This document shows, piece after piece, positions 1 through 9,390 of a stretch of DNA of 64,000 bases. Made by a program: the position numbers and the translations under genes. The notes beneath the pieces were generated by a model, which was not told the origin of the DNA, did not search any database, and was given only the letters and a program-made list of their open reading frames with translations. The stretch is taken from assembly GCF_001458295.1 (NCBI RefSeq), contig NZ_CYUD01000002.1:62001-126000 (forward strand). Reading direction: 5' to 3'. The stretch's first letter is position 1, and every line of letters begins with the position of its first letter. Origin of the DNA: Ruegeria denitrificans. Lineage in GTDB: Bacteria > Pseudomonadota > Alphaproteobacteria > Rhodobacterales > Rhodobacteraceae.

Positions 1-1
1 A

Positions 2-124
2 ACCGGCAACCACGTACTGACGCGGGGATGGGAAGAATGGGACCTGAACGAAGACCACAAGGTCCTCTCTTCACAAGGCTGGTTTGACGTCGAGGATCTG
101 CAGCGACAGATTGATGGGGCATAA
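2..124 (+). CDS. C-terminal fragment of an NTF2/SnoaL-like protein
   Basis: An open frame enters from the left edge and ends with TAA; the 40 visible residues include LTRGWEEWDL and end in QIDGA. The Trp/Asp-rich strand followed by a short polar tail resembles the last beta strand and C-terminus of small SnoaL/NTF2-like proteins, a fold used by hydrolases, cyclases and orphan binding proteins. Most of the gene lies outside the window, so this is a fold-level guess only. It converges on the monooxygenase-like gene that follows. Confidence 0.45.
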   Translation, partial: TGNHVLTRGWEEWDLNEDHKVLSSQGWFDVEDLQRQIDGA

Positions 125-142
125 TAGGAACGGCAGGTCGGG

Positions 143-427
143 TTATTCCGACGTGATGGAATACTCACGTGGAATGCCTTTTGTGACGTGAAACCAGTCT
201 GACGCTTTTGTCCGTACCTGATGGGCGTCAAAAGCGGTCCGATTTTCGAACACTTCGCTGACATTGAACCGCCCTGCGATTTCAGTGTCCTCTGCAACTT
301 CGAAAGACAGGCACCCCGGCTCGGCCCGCGTCAGTGCGATATGTCGCGGCAATGCGGCCCGCACCTGTTCAAGCCGATCAGCGGGCACTAAAATAAATCC
401 ACGTAAATAAATCTTTCCGTTCGCCAT
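143..427 (-). CDS. antibiotic biosynthesis monooxygenase (ABM) domain protein
   Basis: A 94-residue single-domain protein with the ABM dimeric alpha/beta-barrel pattern: an N-terminal strand (IYLRGFILV), a helix (RLEQVRAALPRHI), EPGCLSFEV, and the helix-strand FNVSEVFENRTAFDAH. Family members are small cofactor-free oxygenases or haem-binding proteins; the substrate here is unknown. The frame is open to a TTG at 454, but the ATG at 427 is preceded by GGGGAG and matches the usual domain start, so I use it. It starts 28 bases after the hflX stop on the same strand and may be the last gene of the trk-hfq-hflX unit. Confidence 0.75.
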   Translation of the reverse strand: MANGKIYLRGFILVPADRLEQVRAALPRHIALTRAEPGCLSFEVAEDTEIAGRFNVSEVFENRTAFDAHQVRTKASDWFHVTKGIPREYSITSE

Positions 428-454
428 CTCGCGCCGTTGCTCCCCGTAGGGCAA

Positions 455-1726
455 TCAAAGGGTTGCAAATTGGGCGGCCTGCCGATCCGTCCACAATACG
501 GTAATTTCGAAACCGTCCTCGGTCTGCTGTTCAGACCGCACCACATCCTGACGGAATAACCAGGCGCGTTTGTTGCCCTCGGCAAAATCCAAAGACAGTG
601 TCTCTTGGTGGCGCGCGCCCTGAAGCTTAGTCGCAATCTCGGCGAGCAAAGGCTCGACACCTTCGCCGGTCACCGCCGAAATGGCGAAAACCGACGGGTC
701 ACGATCTGCCCGTTTAAAGGCCGCCTCACGCTCGTCGTCGTTCACTAGGTCAATCTTGTTCCAGACCTCCAAACGAGGGCGATCTTCATCCAGACCAAGT
801 GAGGTTAAAATCGTCTCAACGTCCTGCGCCTGCGCTTCCGTATCTTCGTGGCTGATGTCACGCACGTGGACAACTAGATCGGCGCCCAGAACCTCTTCCA
901 GCGTCGCGCGGAATGCGGCGACCAGTTCGGTCGGCAGGTTCGAGATGAAGCCCACTGTGTCCGACAAGATCACTTCGGGGCCGTCAGGCAGCTCGACCCG
1001 GCGCATGGTCGGGTCCAGTGTAGCGAACAGCATGTCCTTTGCCATCACCTCGGCTCCGGTCAGGCGGTTGAATAACGTTGATTTACCGGCGTTGGTGTAT
1101 CCCACCAAAGCCACAATCGGATACGGTACCTTGGCGCGGGCGGCGCGGTGCAACGTACGGGTTTTGACCACCTTTTGCAGCTGTCGCCGCAGACGCACCA
1201 ACTGTTCATCAATGGCACGGCGGTCGGCCTCAATCTGTGTCTCACCCGGTCCGCCGACGAAACCCAATCCGCCCCGCTGACGTTCAAGGTGGGTCCAAGC
1301 CCGTACCAATCGTGTCCGTTGATAGCTGAGCGCAGCCATCTCGACCTGCAACACACCTTCCCGGGTGCGCGCGCGGTCGCTGAAAATCTCAAGGATCAGA
1401 CCGGTGCGGTCGAGGATTTTGACCTTCCACGCTTTTTCAAGATTGCGCTGCTGCACGGGCGATACCGGCCCGTCGATCAGAACCAGTTCGATCTCATGAT
1501 CATGAAGCCGCTCGGCCAGTTCCTCGATCTTACCGCTGCCGAACAGCAACCCCGGCTGGGCGCGTGGCAGGCGCACGATTTCGGACCCGATCACATCCAG
1601 ATCGGGCAAAGCGGCAGCCAGCGCCACCGCCTCTTCCAGCGCTGGTTCGGGGACACGGCGCTGTTCATCTGATTTGATTTCCGGATGCAGAACCCAAGCG
1701 CGGGTCTGCGTCCTGTCATGTTCCAT
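455..1726 (-). CDS. hflX: GTPase HflX
   Basis: A 423-residue Obg/TRAFAC-class GTPase that binds the large ribosomal subunit and, in well-studied bacteria, splits stalled ribosomes during stress. The glycine-rich N-terminal HflX domain (LLFGSGKIEEL, GGPGETQIEADRR) is followed by the G domain with GYTNAGKST (P-loop), DTVGFISNLP (G3) and NKID (G4). The start is the ATG at 1726, whose first base is the last base of the hfq TGA, so the two genes are translationally coupled. The hfq-hflX pairing is widely conserved. An upstream TTG at 1729 is less likely. Confidence 0.96.
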   Translation of the reverse strand: MEHDRTQTRAWVLHPEIKSDEQRRVPEPALEEAVALAAALPDLDVIGSEIVRLPRAQPGLLFGSGKIEELAERLHDHEIELVLIDGPVSPVQQRNLEKAWKVKILDRTGLILEIFSDRARTREGVLQVEMAALSYQRTRLVRAWTHLERQRGGLGFVGGPGETQIEADRRAIDEQLVRLRRQLQKVVKTRTLHRAARAKVPYPIVALVGYTNAGKSTLFNRLTGAEVMAKDMLFATLDPTMRRVELPDGPEVILSDTVGFISNLPTELVAAFRATLEEVLGADLVVHVRDISHEDTEAQAQDVETILTSLGLDEDRPRLEVWNKIDLVNDDEREAAFKRADRDPSVFAISAVTGEGVEPLLAEIATKLQGARHQETLSLDFAEGNKRAWLFRQDVVRSEQQTEDGFEITVLWTDRQAAQFATL

Positions 1727-1965
1727 CAAGAGGCGTCTTCGCCCTCATACAGGCTGATCGGTTGCGACGGCATGATGGTCGAAATCGCATGCTTATAAAC
1801 CAGCTGCGACTGTCCGTCGCGGCGCAGCAGCACGCAGAAATTATCGAACCAGGTGATCACACCCTGCAGTTTCACACCGTTGATCAGGAATATTGTGACC
1901 GGGACCTTTGCTTTCCGTACATTGTTCAGGAACGCGTCCTGCAGATTCTGTCTGTCCGAAGCCAT
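1726..1965 (-). CDS. hfq: RNA chaperone Hfq
   Basis: A 79-residue Sm-like protein, a typical alphaproteobacterial Hfq length without the long disordered tail seen in enterics. It shows the Sm1 region ([31 protein letters not shown]) and the Sm2 signature YKHAIST. Hfq hexamers bind small RNAs and U-rich or A-rich mRNA sites and promote pairing. It lies 125 bases downstream of trkH on the same strand, enough room for its own promoter, and overlaps hflX by one base. No strong SD is visible before the ATG. Confidence 0.97.
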   Translation of the reverse strand: MASDRQNLQDAFLNNVRKAKVPVTIFLINGVKLQGVITWFDNFCVLLRRDGQSQLVYKHAISTIMPSQPISLYEGEDAS

Positions 1966-2090
1966 ATTTTTATAATCTCGCCATTGTTCTTGCTACGCGC
2001 TGCGGACCAACGCGCTCCCTCTGGCAGAGTATGGAGTGTGATGACCCGAGTTTCCAGATGAAAAATCAGCCAATTCGCCAATGCCGAAGT

Positions 2091-3629
2091 TTAATCCCGC
2101 CAAAGGGTTGGCGTAATCAAAGCAATAATCGCAAGCGTTTCCAGCCGCCCGATCACCATTGCCGCGCACATAGTGAGTTTGGCACCCACTGGCAGATCGA
2201 CCAGTCGGATCGGAATATCCGTTGCAAGTTCGATCACCGGACCTGTCGTACTGAGCGCCGCAACGGTCAGAACCATGGCCTGTTCAAACCCCGACCCCAT
2301 CATCGCCAGCAACAGATTGAACAAGGCTGCCGTCAGCGCGAACATCATCAAAAAGATCCACGCAATAAATGCACCGTCACTTTGGATGCGTCGGTTACCT
2401 CCGCCCACTCCACTGACTGATGAGGGATAGATCAGCCGATCAATCTCGCGCGCGCCGTTCAGGTACAGGGCGAATACCCGCAACAGCTTGACCCCGCCTG
2501 CCGTGGTGGCGACACCGCCACCGATCAGGGCCAGTCCCATCAGGATCAGGCCCGGCGTGCCCAAGCCGGACAATTGCTGTGCATCATTCCAGTTGGCGCT
2601 TTCAAACCCGGCTGTTGTCAGGAAAGACAGCGCCGTGAACACCATGCCCCAGAACACATGTACCGCCTCAAGCGGATACATGGTCCCGCCAATTTCATTA
2701 ACCCCGGCCCAAACGCGAAAGAACAAAAGCGTGGCAACGGTTAGCGCGATCAACAGCCCGATCCGGAACTCTGGGTCCTTATCCAACCGCGAATACCCGG
2801 TGGTCGCAGTATCCGTTGAAAAGGTCAGCCGGGACAGGGCAAAGAACAGGAACAGGAACATGATCGCTTCACCCGTGATCCCAGCCTGGGCACCTTCGAG
2901 CCCTCCAACCGGAGAGATTCCGGACGTGGCCATGGTGGACATGGCGTGGCAGATGGCGGTCAACCCCTGCTCACCCGCGATCAGCAGCAGCAGCCAGATC
3001 ACCGCCGTCAGACCCACATAGACCGGTGTCAGCGTGCGTGTCACTCGGATCAATCGCCCGCGTGGGTCAACCTTTTCGCTTTGCGCGACACCCGAGACCG
3101 GGCGACCGGGCTGTCCTTGCGCGGTCACTTCGAACCCACCAAGCGATAGCGGTGCCAGGATCGCTGCCGCTGAGATCCACATGAGCAAGCCGCCCATCCA
3201 GCCCACCAACGCACGCCACAGATGCAGGGGGGCGGTCAGTCGGTCAGGGTCGGGGAAAATGTCGGCACCAGTGGTTGTCAACGCGCTGACCATATCGAAA
3301 TAGGCGTTCAGCAGTATCGTATTGCCCAACGCATCATGCAGTGGGATGGCAAGAAACAAAGGCAGCACGGTAAAGCAGCCCAATAACACCGCCAACTGCC
3401 CCAGCGTGCCCCGGCGCGGCACCCGGTTCGAAGACGCCAGCGTGACCGAGGCCACAATGAACAGACCCAGCAAACCGGAATAGAAAAACGACCGCGACGT
3501 TTCATGGTCATCCAGTGCCAGCGCATAGATCGCCGGTATCCACATCGACAGCGCAAACACAGCCCAGATCAGCAGGAACAGCGGCAAGCGCTGCACCAAC
3601 CTGATCTTTTGTGTTCGCGCGCGTATCAT
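2091..3629 (-). CDS. trkH: TrkH-family potassium uptake protein
   Basis: A 512-residue, very hydrophobic inner-membrane protein, the pore subunit of the Trk K+ uptake system. The sequence has the repeated membrane-pore-membrane layout of the SKT superfamily, with filter-like segments such as SALTTTGADIF, MATSGISPVG, LTTAGFE and ALSTTGPV. Its ATG overlaps the trkA TGA by one base (TGATG), so TrkA, the cytosolic gating subunit, and TrkH are produced together. The gene order trkA-trkH-hfq-hflX is typical of Rhodobacterales. Confidence 0.93.
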   Translation of the reverse strand: MIRARTQKIRLVQRLPLFLLIWAVFALSMWIPAIYALALDDHETSRSFFYSGLLGLFIVASVTLASSNRVPRRGTLGQLAVLLGCFTVLPLFLAIPLHDALGNTILLNAYFDMVSALTTTGADIFPDPDRLTAPLHLWRALVGWMGGLLMWISAAAILAPLSLGGFEVTAQGQPGRPVSGVAQSEKVDPRGRLIRVTRTLTPVYVGLTAVIWLLLLIAGEQGLTAICHAMSTMATSGISPVGGLEGAQAGITGEAIMFLFLFFALSRLTFSTDTATTGYSRLDKDPEFRIGLLIALTVATLLFFRVWAGVNEIGGTMYPLEAVHVFWGMVFTALSFLTTAGFESANWNDAQQLSGLGTPGLILMGLALIGGGVATTAGGVKLLRVFALYLNGAREIDRLIYPSSVSGVGGGNRRIQSDGAFIAWIFLMMFALTAALFNLLLAMMGSGFEQAMVLTVAALSTTGPVIELATDIPIRLVDLPVGAKLTMCAAMVIGRLETLAIIALITPTLWRD

Positions 3630-5005
3630 CAGAAGAAATCGATCGAGACCTGCAGTAACCGTTCGACCTCGGGTACGTCCTTGGCCATGGCAAAGATCGC
3701 CACAACGTCTTTTTCCTCGATCCGCAGGCTGCCAGAGGGGCGAAGCACCTCATCGCCTTTACGCACCGCGCCCACCAGAACGCCTTCGGGAAAGTCGATG
3801 TCGCGCAGTTTTTGCCCAGCCAATGGCGAGGTCGACAGCACTTCGGCTTCGATCACTTCGGCCTCGGCGTCACCGATAGAATAGACCTGCCGCACCCGCC
3901 CGTGACGAATGTGGCGCAAGATCGAGCTGACGGTCGTGGCGCGTGGATTGATATAGGCATCAATCCCCAATGGCCCCATCAGCGCCACCATGCTGGGGTC
4001 GTTAATCAACGCAATCGCCAGCGCGCAGCCCTCGGCCTTGGCGCGAACCGCGGCCAGCATGTTGGCCCGATCGTCATCTGTAACCGCCAACATCGCATCC
4101 GCGCGTTCGATCCCCGCCTCACGCAGTAACGCCGCGTCCAGCCCGTCACCGTTCAGAACGATCGTCCGTTCCAGTGACTCGGCAGCTAATTCAGCGCAGC
4201 GGCGGTCGCGTTCAATAATCTTGGCGCGCACCCGGCTTTCACGTTCTTCCAGTGTGCGCGCGACTTCGAGTCCCACATTGCCCCCGCCAACGACCACCAC
4301 ACGATCCTGTTTCTTCTGAGTCTTGCCGAAGACCTCCATCGTGCGATCAACGTCCTGAACGTTGCTAAAAACATAGCATTCGTCGCCGACGAACAACTGA
4401 TCCTCGGATTCCGGGGCAAAGAGGTTACCCTTGCGCCGAACCCCCACAACAATAGAGCTGAGTGTCGAAAACAGGTCCGTCAGCTGCCGTAGAGGTGTGT
4501 TGATGATAGGACAATCTTCTTCGATGCGGATACCAAGCAGCTGCGCTTTGCCATCCATGAATATCTCAGTATCAAAGGCTGATGGCGCTGACAGACGGCG
4601 CATGGCGGCTGCGGCCACCTCACGCTCGGGGCTGATCACCACGTCGATAGGCAGGTGATCGCGGCGGAACAGGTCCGAATGGATGGCCTGAAGATAGGAC
4701 TTTGACCTTAGACGCGCGATCTTGCGCTGTATCGAAAAGATCGAATGCGCCATCTGACAGGTGACCATGTTCACCTCGTCCGAATGGGTCGCGGCAATGA
4801 TCATGTCGGCGTCTCGGGCCCCTGCCCGCTCTAACACGTCCGGATAACTGGCAAACCCCGCGATCCCCTGCACATCCAGCGTCTCGGTCGCGCGACGTAC
4901 CAGATCGGCGTTGTTATCCACCACCGTCACATCGTTCAGTTCGCCCGAAAGGTGCCGTGCAATCTGCCAACCCACCTGACCCGCACCGCAAATGATGACC
5001 TTCAT
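3629..5005 (-). CDS. trkA: Trk system K+ uptake regulatory protein TrkA
   Basis: A 458-residue peripheral membrane protein that gates TrkH in response to nucleotides. It contains two tandem RCK units: an N-terminal Rossmann nucleotide-binding domain (MKVIICGAGQVGWQIAR) and a second one near residue 232 (VVVVGGGNVGLEVAR), each followed by an RCK_C domain. The second RCK_C is at the C-terminus (SPLAGQKLRDIDFPEG). The length matches the two-repeat TrkA type. First gene of the trk pair; the ATG is 96 bases from the divergent lipoprotein gene, so a divergent promoter region is likely. Confidence 0.95.
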   Translation of the reverse strand: MKVIICGAGQVGWQIARHLSGELNDVTVVDNNADLVRRATETLDVQGIAGFASYPDVLERAGARDADMIIAATHSDEVNMVTCQMAHSIFSIQRKIARLRSKSYLQAIHSDLFRRDHLPIDVVISPEREVAAAAMRRLSAPSAFDTEIFMDGKAQLLGIRIEEDCPIINTPLRQLTDLFSTLSSIVVGVRRKGNLFAPESEDQLFVGDECYVFSNVQDVDRTMEVFGKTQKKQDRVVVVGGGNVGLEVARTLEERESRVRAKIIERDRRCAELAAESLERTIVLNGDGLDAALLREAGIERADAMLAVTDDDRANMLAAVRAKAEGCALAIALINDPSMVALMGPLGIDAYINPRATTVSSILRHIRHGRVRQVYSIGDAEAEVIEAEVLSTSPLAGQKLRDIDFPEGVLVGAVRKGDEVLRPSGSLRIEEKDVVAIFAMAKDVPEVERLLQVSIDFF

Positions 5006-5101
5006 GTTTCTGGCCCTTCTGCCTGAAATCTTTGAATGACAGATGCCCCCAAAGCGGTCAATTGAATTGTCATACCGGCGAAGCTAAGGCAAGATAAGCC
5101 C

Positions 5102-5584
5102 ATGAAATCAGTGCTTCGATTGCTTTTTCCAATAATGGCCCTATCCGCATGCGAGGGTCCGCTTGCACTATATTACCGTGAGGGTGAGAGCGTATCGCGT
5201 CTGCAGACCGAGACCACTCAGTGTCAGGTTCAGGCGGTGAACGAGGTCCCGGTGGCCAATCAGACGCGGCAAAGCCCGCCAACCTACTGGCCCGGACGCA
5301 CCTATTGCGATGGCCGGGGGCGCTGTTACCGGTCACCCGGATGGTGGCAGCCCGGTCGGGTCTACACGGTCGATGTCAATCAAGGGCTGCGCAATCAGGT
5401 CGAGGCTCAGTGCATGGCCAAGAAAGGGTTTCGCCCGATCAGCCTGCCGCCCTGCAAGCAGAATGTGAAATCTCAGGTACCAGCCGTGCCCACGACGACA
5501 TTACCACCGGTGGGCACCCAATCCTGTTATGTAAAATTCGACAACGGGTCGTTCCAGATCATTACCCCCGGTCAGCCCGGGTAG
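5102..5584 (+). CDS. putative lipoprotein of unknown function
   Basis: A 160-residue protein with a classic lipoprotein signal: basic start, hydrophobic stretch and lipobox LSAC with the acceptor Cys at residue 17, so it should be exported and lipidated. The mature part is rich in Cys, Pro, Gln and aromatic residues (YCDGRGRCYRSPGWW). At least six further cysteines suggest periplasmic disulfides. I do not recognise a named domain. It lies between divergent trkA and convergent ntrX, whose stop is 13 bases away. Function not assigned. Confidence 0.82.
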   Translation: MKSVLRLLFPIMALSACEGPLALYYREGESVSRLQTETTQCQVQAVNEVPVANQTRQSPPTYWPGRTYCDGRGRCYRSPGWWQPGRVYTVDVNQGLRNQVEAQCMAKKGFRPISLPPCKQNVKSQVPAVPTTTLPPVGTQSCYVKFDNGSFQIITPGQPG

Positions 5585-5596
5585 CGGATCGGCGGA

Positions 5597-7006
5597 TTAT
5601 TCCGCCGGTTCCGGTTCATCCAGCTGCGCCACCCGCGCGCCGGATTTGTTCGAGGTCACAACCCCCAGCGATTTCAGCTTGCGGTGCAGCGCGCTGCGCT
5701 CCATCCCGACAAAGCTGGCGGTGCGACTGATGTTGCCGCCGAAACGGTTGATCTGGGTCAGAAGATATTCCCGCTCGAACGCTTCGCGTGCTTCGCGTAA
5801 CGGCAAGGTGGCCAGCGCCCCCGACAACACCACACGACCCGAGTCGTCGGTCTTTTCTTCTTCGGCCGGCAGTTCCTTGGCCTCGATCGGGCCCGATTCA
5901 TCCCCCAGGATCAGAACGCGTTCGATCAGGTTCTTGAGCTGACGCACGTTGCCTGGCCAGGTCATAGTCTGCAACAACGCCACCGCCTCATCCGAGATCT
6001 CGCGCATCGCCAGCCCTTGGGATTCATTGCACATTTCAATGAAATGCTGCGCCAGGACCGGAATATCCTCGCGCCGTTCTTCCAGTGACGGCACTGCAAT
6101 CGGCACCACGTTCAGGCGGTGATACAACTCTTCGCGGAACCGGTCGGCAGCAATTTCCGTTTCGAGATCGCGGTTGGTGGACGAGATCACCCGCAGATCA
6201 ACCCGCACCTTGTCCGATCCGCCCACACGCTGGAATTGCTGGTCGACCAGCACGCGCAAAATCTTGGACTGCGTGCCCAGCGGCATATCGGCCACCTCGT
6301 CGAAATAGACCACTCCGCCATGGGCCTCTTCTAGCAGGCCGGATTCGATGCCGCGTTCAGAGGATTCGCGGCCAAACAGAACCTCTTCGACACGCTCGGG
6401 TTCGATCCCGGCGCAGTTCACGGTCACAAAGGGCGCGTTGGCGCGGTTGGAGTGTGCATGGATATATCGCGCGGCGATTTCCTTACCCGATCCGGCAGGG
6501 CCACTCAGCATCACGCGACCGTTCGACTTGGTCACCTTGTCCAACTGGCTTTGCATCGCACGGAAAGATGCGGACTTGCCGATCATATCCGAATTGGTGA
6601 CCTCTTTGCGCTTCAACGAGGCATTCTCGCGGCGCAGGCGCGAGGTCTCCATCGCGCGGCGGATCACCACCATCAACTGGTCAATGTTAAAGGGCTTTTC
6701 GATAAAGTCATACGCCCCCTGCTTGATCGCCGCCACGGCGATTTCAATGTTCCCGTGGCCCGAAATAATCACCACCGGCACATCCGGATTGTCGCGTTTC
6801 ACCGATTTCAAAATGTCGATGCCGTCCATGCGGCTGTCCTTTAGCCAGATGTCCAAAATCAACAACCCCGGCGGTTCGGAATTGATCTGGGCCATGCACT
6901 CATCCGAGTTGCCAGCCAGCCGGGTTGAATAACCTTCGTCCTCCAGAATGTCGGACACCAGTTCGCGAATATCGCGTTCGTCATCTACGATCAGAATGTC
7001 ACTCAT
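5597..7006 (-). CDS. ntrX: nitrogen assimilation response regulator NtrX
   Basis: A 469-residue NtrC-family response regulator, partner of NtrY. The receiver domain (residues 1-120) has ILIVDDERDIRE and phospho-acceptor Asp52; the AAA+ domain has Walker A GPAGSGKE (about 169-176), Walker B VVYFDEV and arginine-finger region FREELYHRLN. A Fis-type helix-turn-helix is at the C-terminus (NISRTASFVGMERSALHRKL). The loop that normally carries GAFTGA is replaced by GRESSERGIESG, so sigma-54 activation is not expected. The start overlaps the ntrY stop by 4 bases (ATGA). Confidence 0.95.
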   Translation of the reverse strand: MSDILIVDDERDIRELVSDILEDEGYSTRLAGNSDECMAQINSEPPGLLILDIWLKDSRMDGIDILKSVKRDNPDVPVVIISGHGNIEIAVAAIKQGAYDFIEKPFNIDQLMVVIRRAMETSRLRRENASLKRKEVTNSDMIGKSASFRAMQSQLDKVTKSNGRVMLSGPAGSGKEIAARYIHAHSNRANAPFVTVNCAGIEPERVEEVLFGRESSERGIESGLLEEAHGGVVYFDEVADMPLGTQSKILRVLVDQQFQRVGGSDKVRVDLRVISSTNRDLETEIAADRFREELYHRLNVVPIAVPSLEERREDIPVLAQHFIEMCNESQGLAMREISDEAVALLQTMTWPGNVRQLKNLIERVLILGDESGPIEAKELPAEEEKTDDSGRVVLSGALATLPLREAREAFEREYLLTQINRFGGNISRTASFVGMERSALHRKLKSLGVVTSNKSGARVAQLDEPEPAE

Positions 7007-9291
7007 CTTTGGCCTGCTTTCAGTTTGTTTGTATGAATTGCCTGCATTTGTGGCGCTGCGGTCGGGGAGAAATTATCCCCCGGCAAACGGATCACGGCCA
7101 TCGCACCGAAATGGTCCTGTCCGGCAAAGACGGGCGCATCTTCCAATGTGAGCGCTCCGCCATGTTCTTCGATAATTTTCTTGACGATAGGCAGGCCCAA
7201 ACCTGTGCCTTCGTCGCGTGTCGTCACATACGGCTCAAACAGCCGCGCCCGGTCTTCGGGCAGGCCGATGCCGTTGTCAGCGATAGTAATCACCGTACCC
7301 GCGTCATCGCTAATTACGTCCACCTTGATCTGTGGCTTCAGATTCTCCGGCGGGTCTTTTTGCTCAAGGGTTTCAATGGCTTCCCCGGCATTCTTGATCA
7401 GATTGGTAAGCGCCTGATTCAACATCGTGGCATCCACATCCGCCAGTATCGGCTGATCCGGCACGGTGGCGTCGATCTGTACATCTGGCTGCCCGGCTTG
7501 CTGCAACAGCACTGCCTCGCGCACCAACCCAACAACATCTTCCTCGCGCCGGTCCGGTTCTGGCATCCGCGCGAATTTCGAAAACTCATCGACAATCCGC
7601 CGCAGATCATTCGTCTGCCGGACGATCACGTCGGTCATGGATTCAAGGCTGTCGCAATCCTCTTCATTCAGCTTGCGCGAGAATTTTCGCTTGATGCGTT
7701 CAGCACTCAGCTGGATCGGGGTTAGCGGGTTCTTGATCTCATGCGCGATCCGCCGCGCCACGTCGCCCCAGGCGGCCATCCGTTGCGCGCTAACCAGATC
7801 GGTCACATCGTCAAAGGCAACCACATAGCCTTCAAGCCCGCCATCTTCGCCCCGACGGGTGGCCATGCGAACCAGCAGGTTCTCCAGCCGACCTTTACGG
7901 GTCACCTTAACCTCACCCTGCACAGCTTCCTGCCCGCTTTCCTTGAGGCTTTCAAACAGCGGCAGGAACTCTGGCACGGCGATGCCGATGGCCAATTGCT
8001 CATCCACACGCGTCCAGTCCAGCAACCGCTCGGCGGACCGGTTCACGAACGTCACGCATCCATCCGGATCAACACCAACCACGCCTGATGTTACCGAACT
8101 AAGCACCGAATCAAACAGCCTCCGACGGCGCTCGATCTGTCGCGTGTTTTCCAACAGCGTGTCACGTTGCCCTTTAAGTTGACGCGTCATCTGATTGAAA
8201 TAACGGCCTAACATTGCGATTTCATCATCGCTGGCCTCTTCGATCACCTGCACTCCAAGGTCGCCGGCGCCAACGCGCTGCGCCGCCGTGGTCAACCTAC
8301 CCACAGGGCGCGAGAGGCGTTCGGCGAACCACATACCCAACGACATCGCCGCCAGTATGAGGATGACCGCAAAACCCAGATACAGGAGGCCGAACTCGAA
8401 CAGCACCCTGCCCCGTTCGCTTTCCAACTGTTGATAGAATTGCGCCGTTTCCTTGGTGTCATCCAACAGAGTTAGCAACTGCCCGTCCACCTCACGGCTG
8501 ACATACAGATACCGGTCCAGATAAGCCTGCAACGGCACCAGCGCGCGAAACTCGTTGTTTTGCCAGTCGGCAATGATCAACACGCCGTCGTCCATGGCCT
8601 CGACCATTTGTTCAGGCGTGGGTGCCTCATAATCGAACAGATAAGATCGATCCCCGCGCGATCTGATTTCAGCACTGCCGTCAATAACATAAGCTTCGCG
8701 CAAACCACGCTGAATCTGTGCTTGCCCTTGAGCCAGAACTTCGCGCAGTTCCGCATCCGATATGTAAAAGTCCCGGTTGCGGGCATTGTCCAGATAGCGA
8801 CCTAGAATCGTTGCGTCCTGCGTCAGGCCCTGGCGATGCTCCAACTCGTACGCCTCAGCCGCAGTCAGGGACGAACCCACCACCTGCCGCACACGATCCG
8901 AAAACCACCCTTCCAGTCCGATATTCACCGTCAGGCCCGCAAAGATCGCAACGGTTACGGTCGGTACTAGAGCCAGCAAGGTAAATGCGCCGATCAATCG
9001 AAGGTGCAATCTGGACCCGGCCGATTTCGCCCGGCGCGCCGCAATCAAGTTAAAGACCTGCCCCAATACAAGGGCGGCCACGACCAAAACATAGACCAGA
9101 TCTGCCAGAAGGATCAGGCGCAGCGTTGGGGCCGTTGCCCCCAGATCAAAAGGACCAATGACAAGATAGGTGGCCAACGCCAACGCAGGGCCCAGAAGAA
9201 CCAGCCCCAAAGTACCGAAATTGCGCAGTTTTCGGGATTTCCGCCACCGATTAATCGCTGGAATCGGCCCACTCTGTGCCCGGGTTGCCAC
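7003..9291 (-). CDS. ntrY: sensor histidine kinase NtrY
   Basis: A 762-residue membrane histidine kinase. Order seen: N-terminal hydrophobic segments (from about residue 27, LVLLGPALALATYLV), an extracytoplasmic sensor region, another membrane segment near residue 300 (GLLYLGFAVILILAAMSLGM), HAMP, PAS, dimerisation/phospho-acceptor helix with HEIKNPLTPIQLSAERI, and HATPase with NLIKNAGEA and GTGLGLPIVKKIIEEHGG. Known NtrY proteins sense nitrogen and redox state and act on NtrX. The start is a GTG preceded by GAGG; I see no better in-frame start. Confidence 0.94.
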   Translation of the reverse strand: MATRAQSGPIPAINRWRKSRKLRNFGTLGLVLLGPALALATYLVIGPFDLGATAPTLRLILLADLVYVLVVAALVLGQVFNLIAARRAKSAGSRLHLRLIGAFTLLALVPTVTVAIFAGLTVNIGLEGWFSDRVRQVVGSSLTAAEAYELEHRQGLTQDATILGRYLDNARNRDFYISDAELREVLAQGQAQIQRGLREAYVIDGSAEIRSRGDRSYLFDYEAPTPEQMVEAMDDGVLIIADWQNNEFRALVPLQAYLDRYLYVSREVDGQLLTLLDDTKETAQFYQQLESERGRVLFEFGLLYLGFAVILILAAMSLGMWFAERLSRPVGRLTTAAQRVGAGDLGVQVIEEASDDEIAMLGRYFNQMTRQLKGQRDTLLENTRQIERRRRLFDSVLSSVTSGVVGVDPDGCVTFVNRSAERLLDWTRVDEQLAIGIAVPEFLPLFESLKESGQEAVQGEVKVTRKGRLENLLVRMATRRGEDGGLEGYVVAFDDVTDLVSAQRMAAWGDVARRIAHEIKNPLTPIQLSAERIKRKFSRKLNEEDCDSLESMTDVIVRQTNDLRRIVDEFSKFARMPEPDRREEDVVGLVREAVLLQQAGQPDVQIDATVPDQPILADVDATMLNQALTNLIKNAGEAIETLEQKDPPENLKPQIKVDVISDDAGTVITIADNGIGLPEDRARLFEPYVTTRDEGTGLGLPIVKKIIEEHGGALTLEDAPVFAGQDHFGAMAVIRLPGDNFSPTAAPQMQAIHTNKLKAGQR

Positions 9292-9390
9292 CGTCTGCCC
9301 TCATCCTGATGTGTCGCTTGCGCGACGTACCGCCATATGTCGTGGTCGTTGCCGGGTACGAACCCAGATGCCACGATTTGTGTGGCGATA

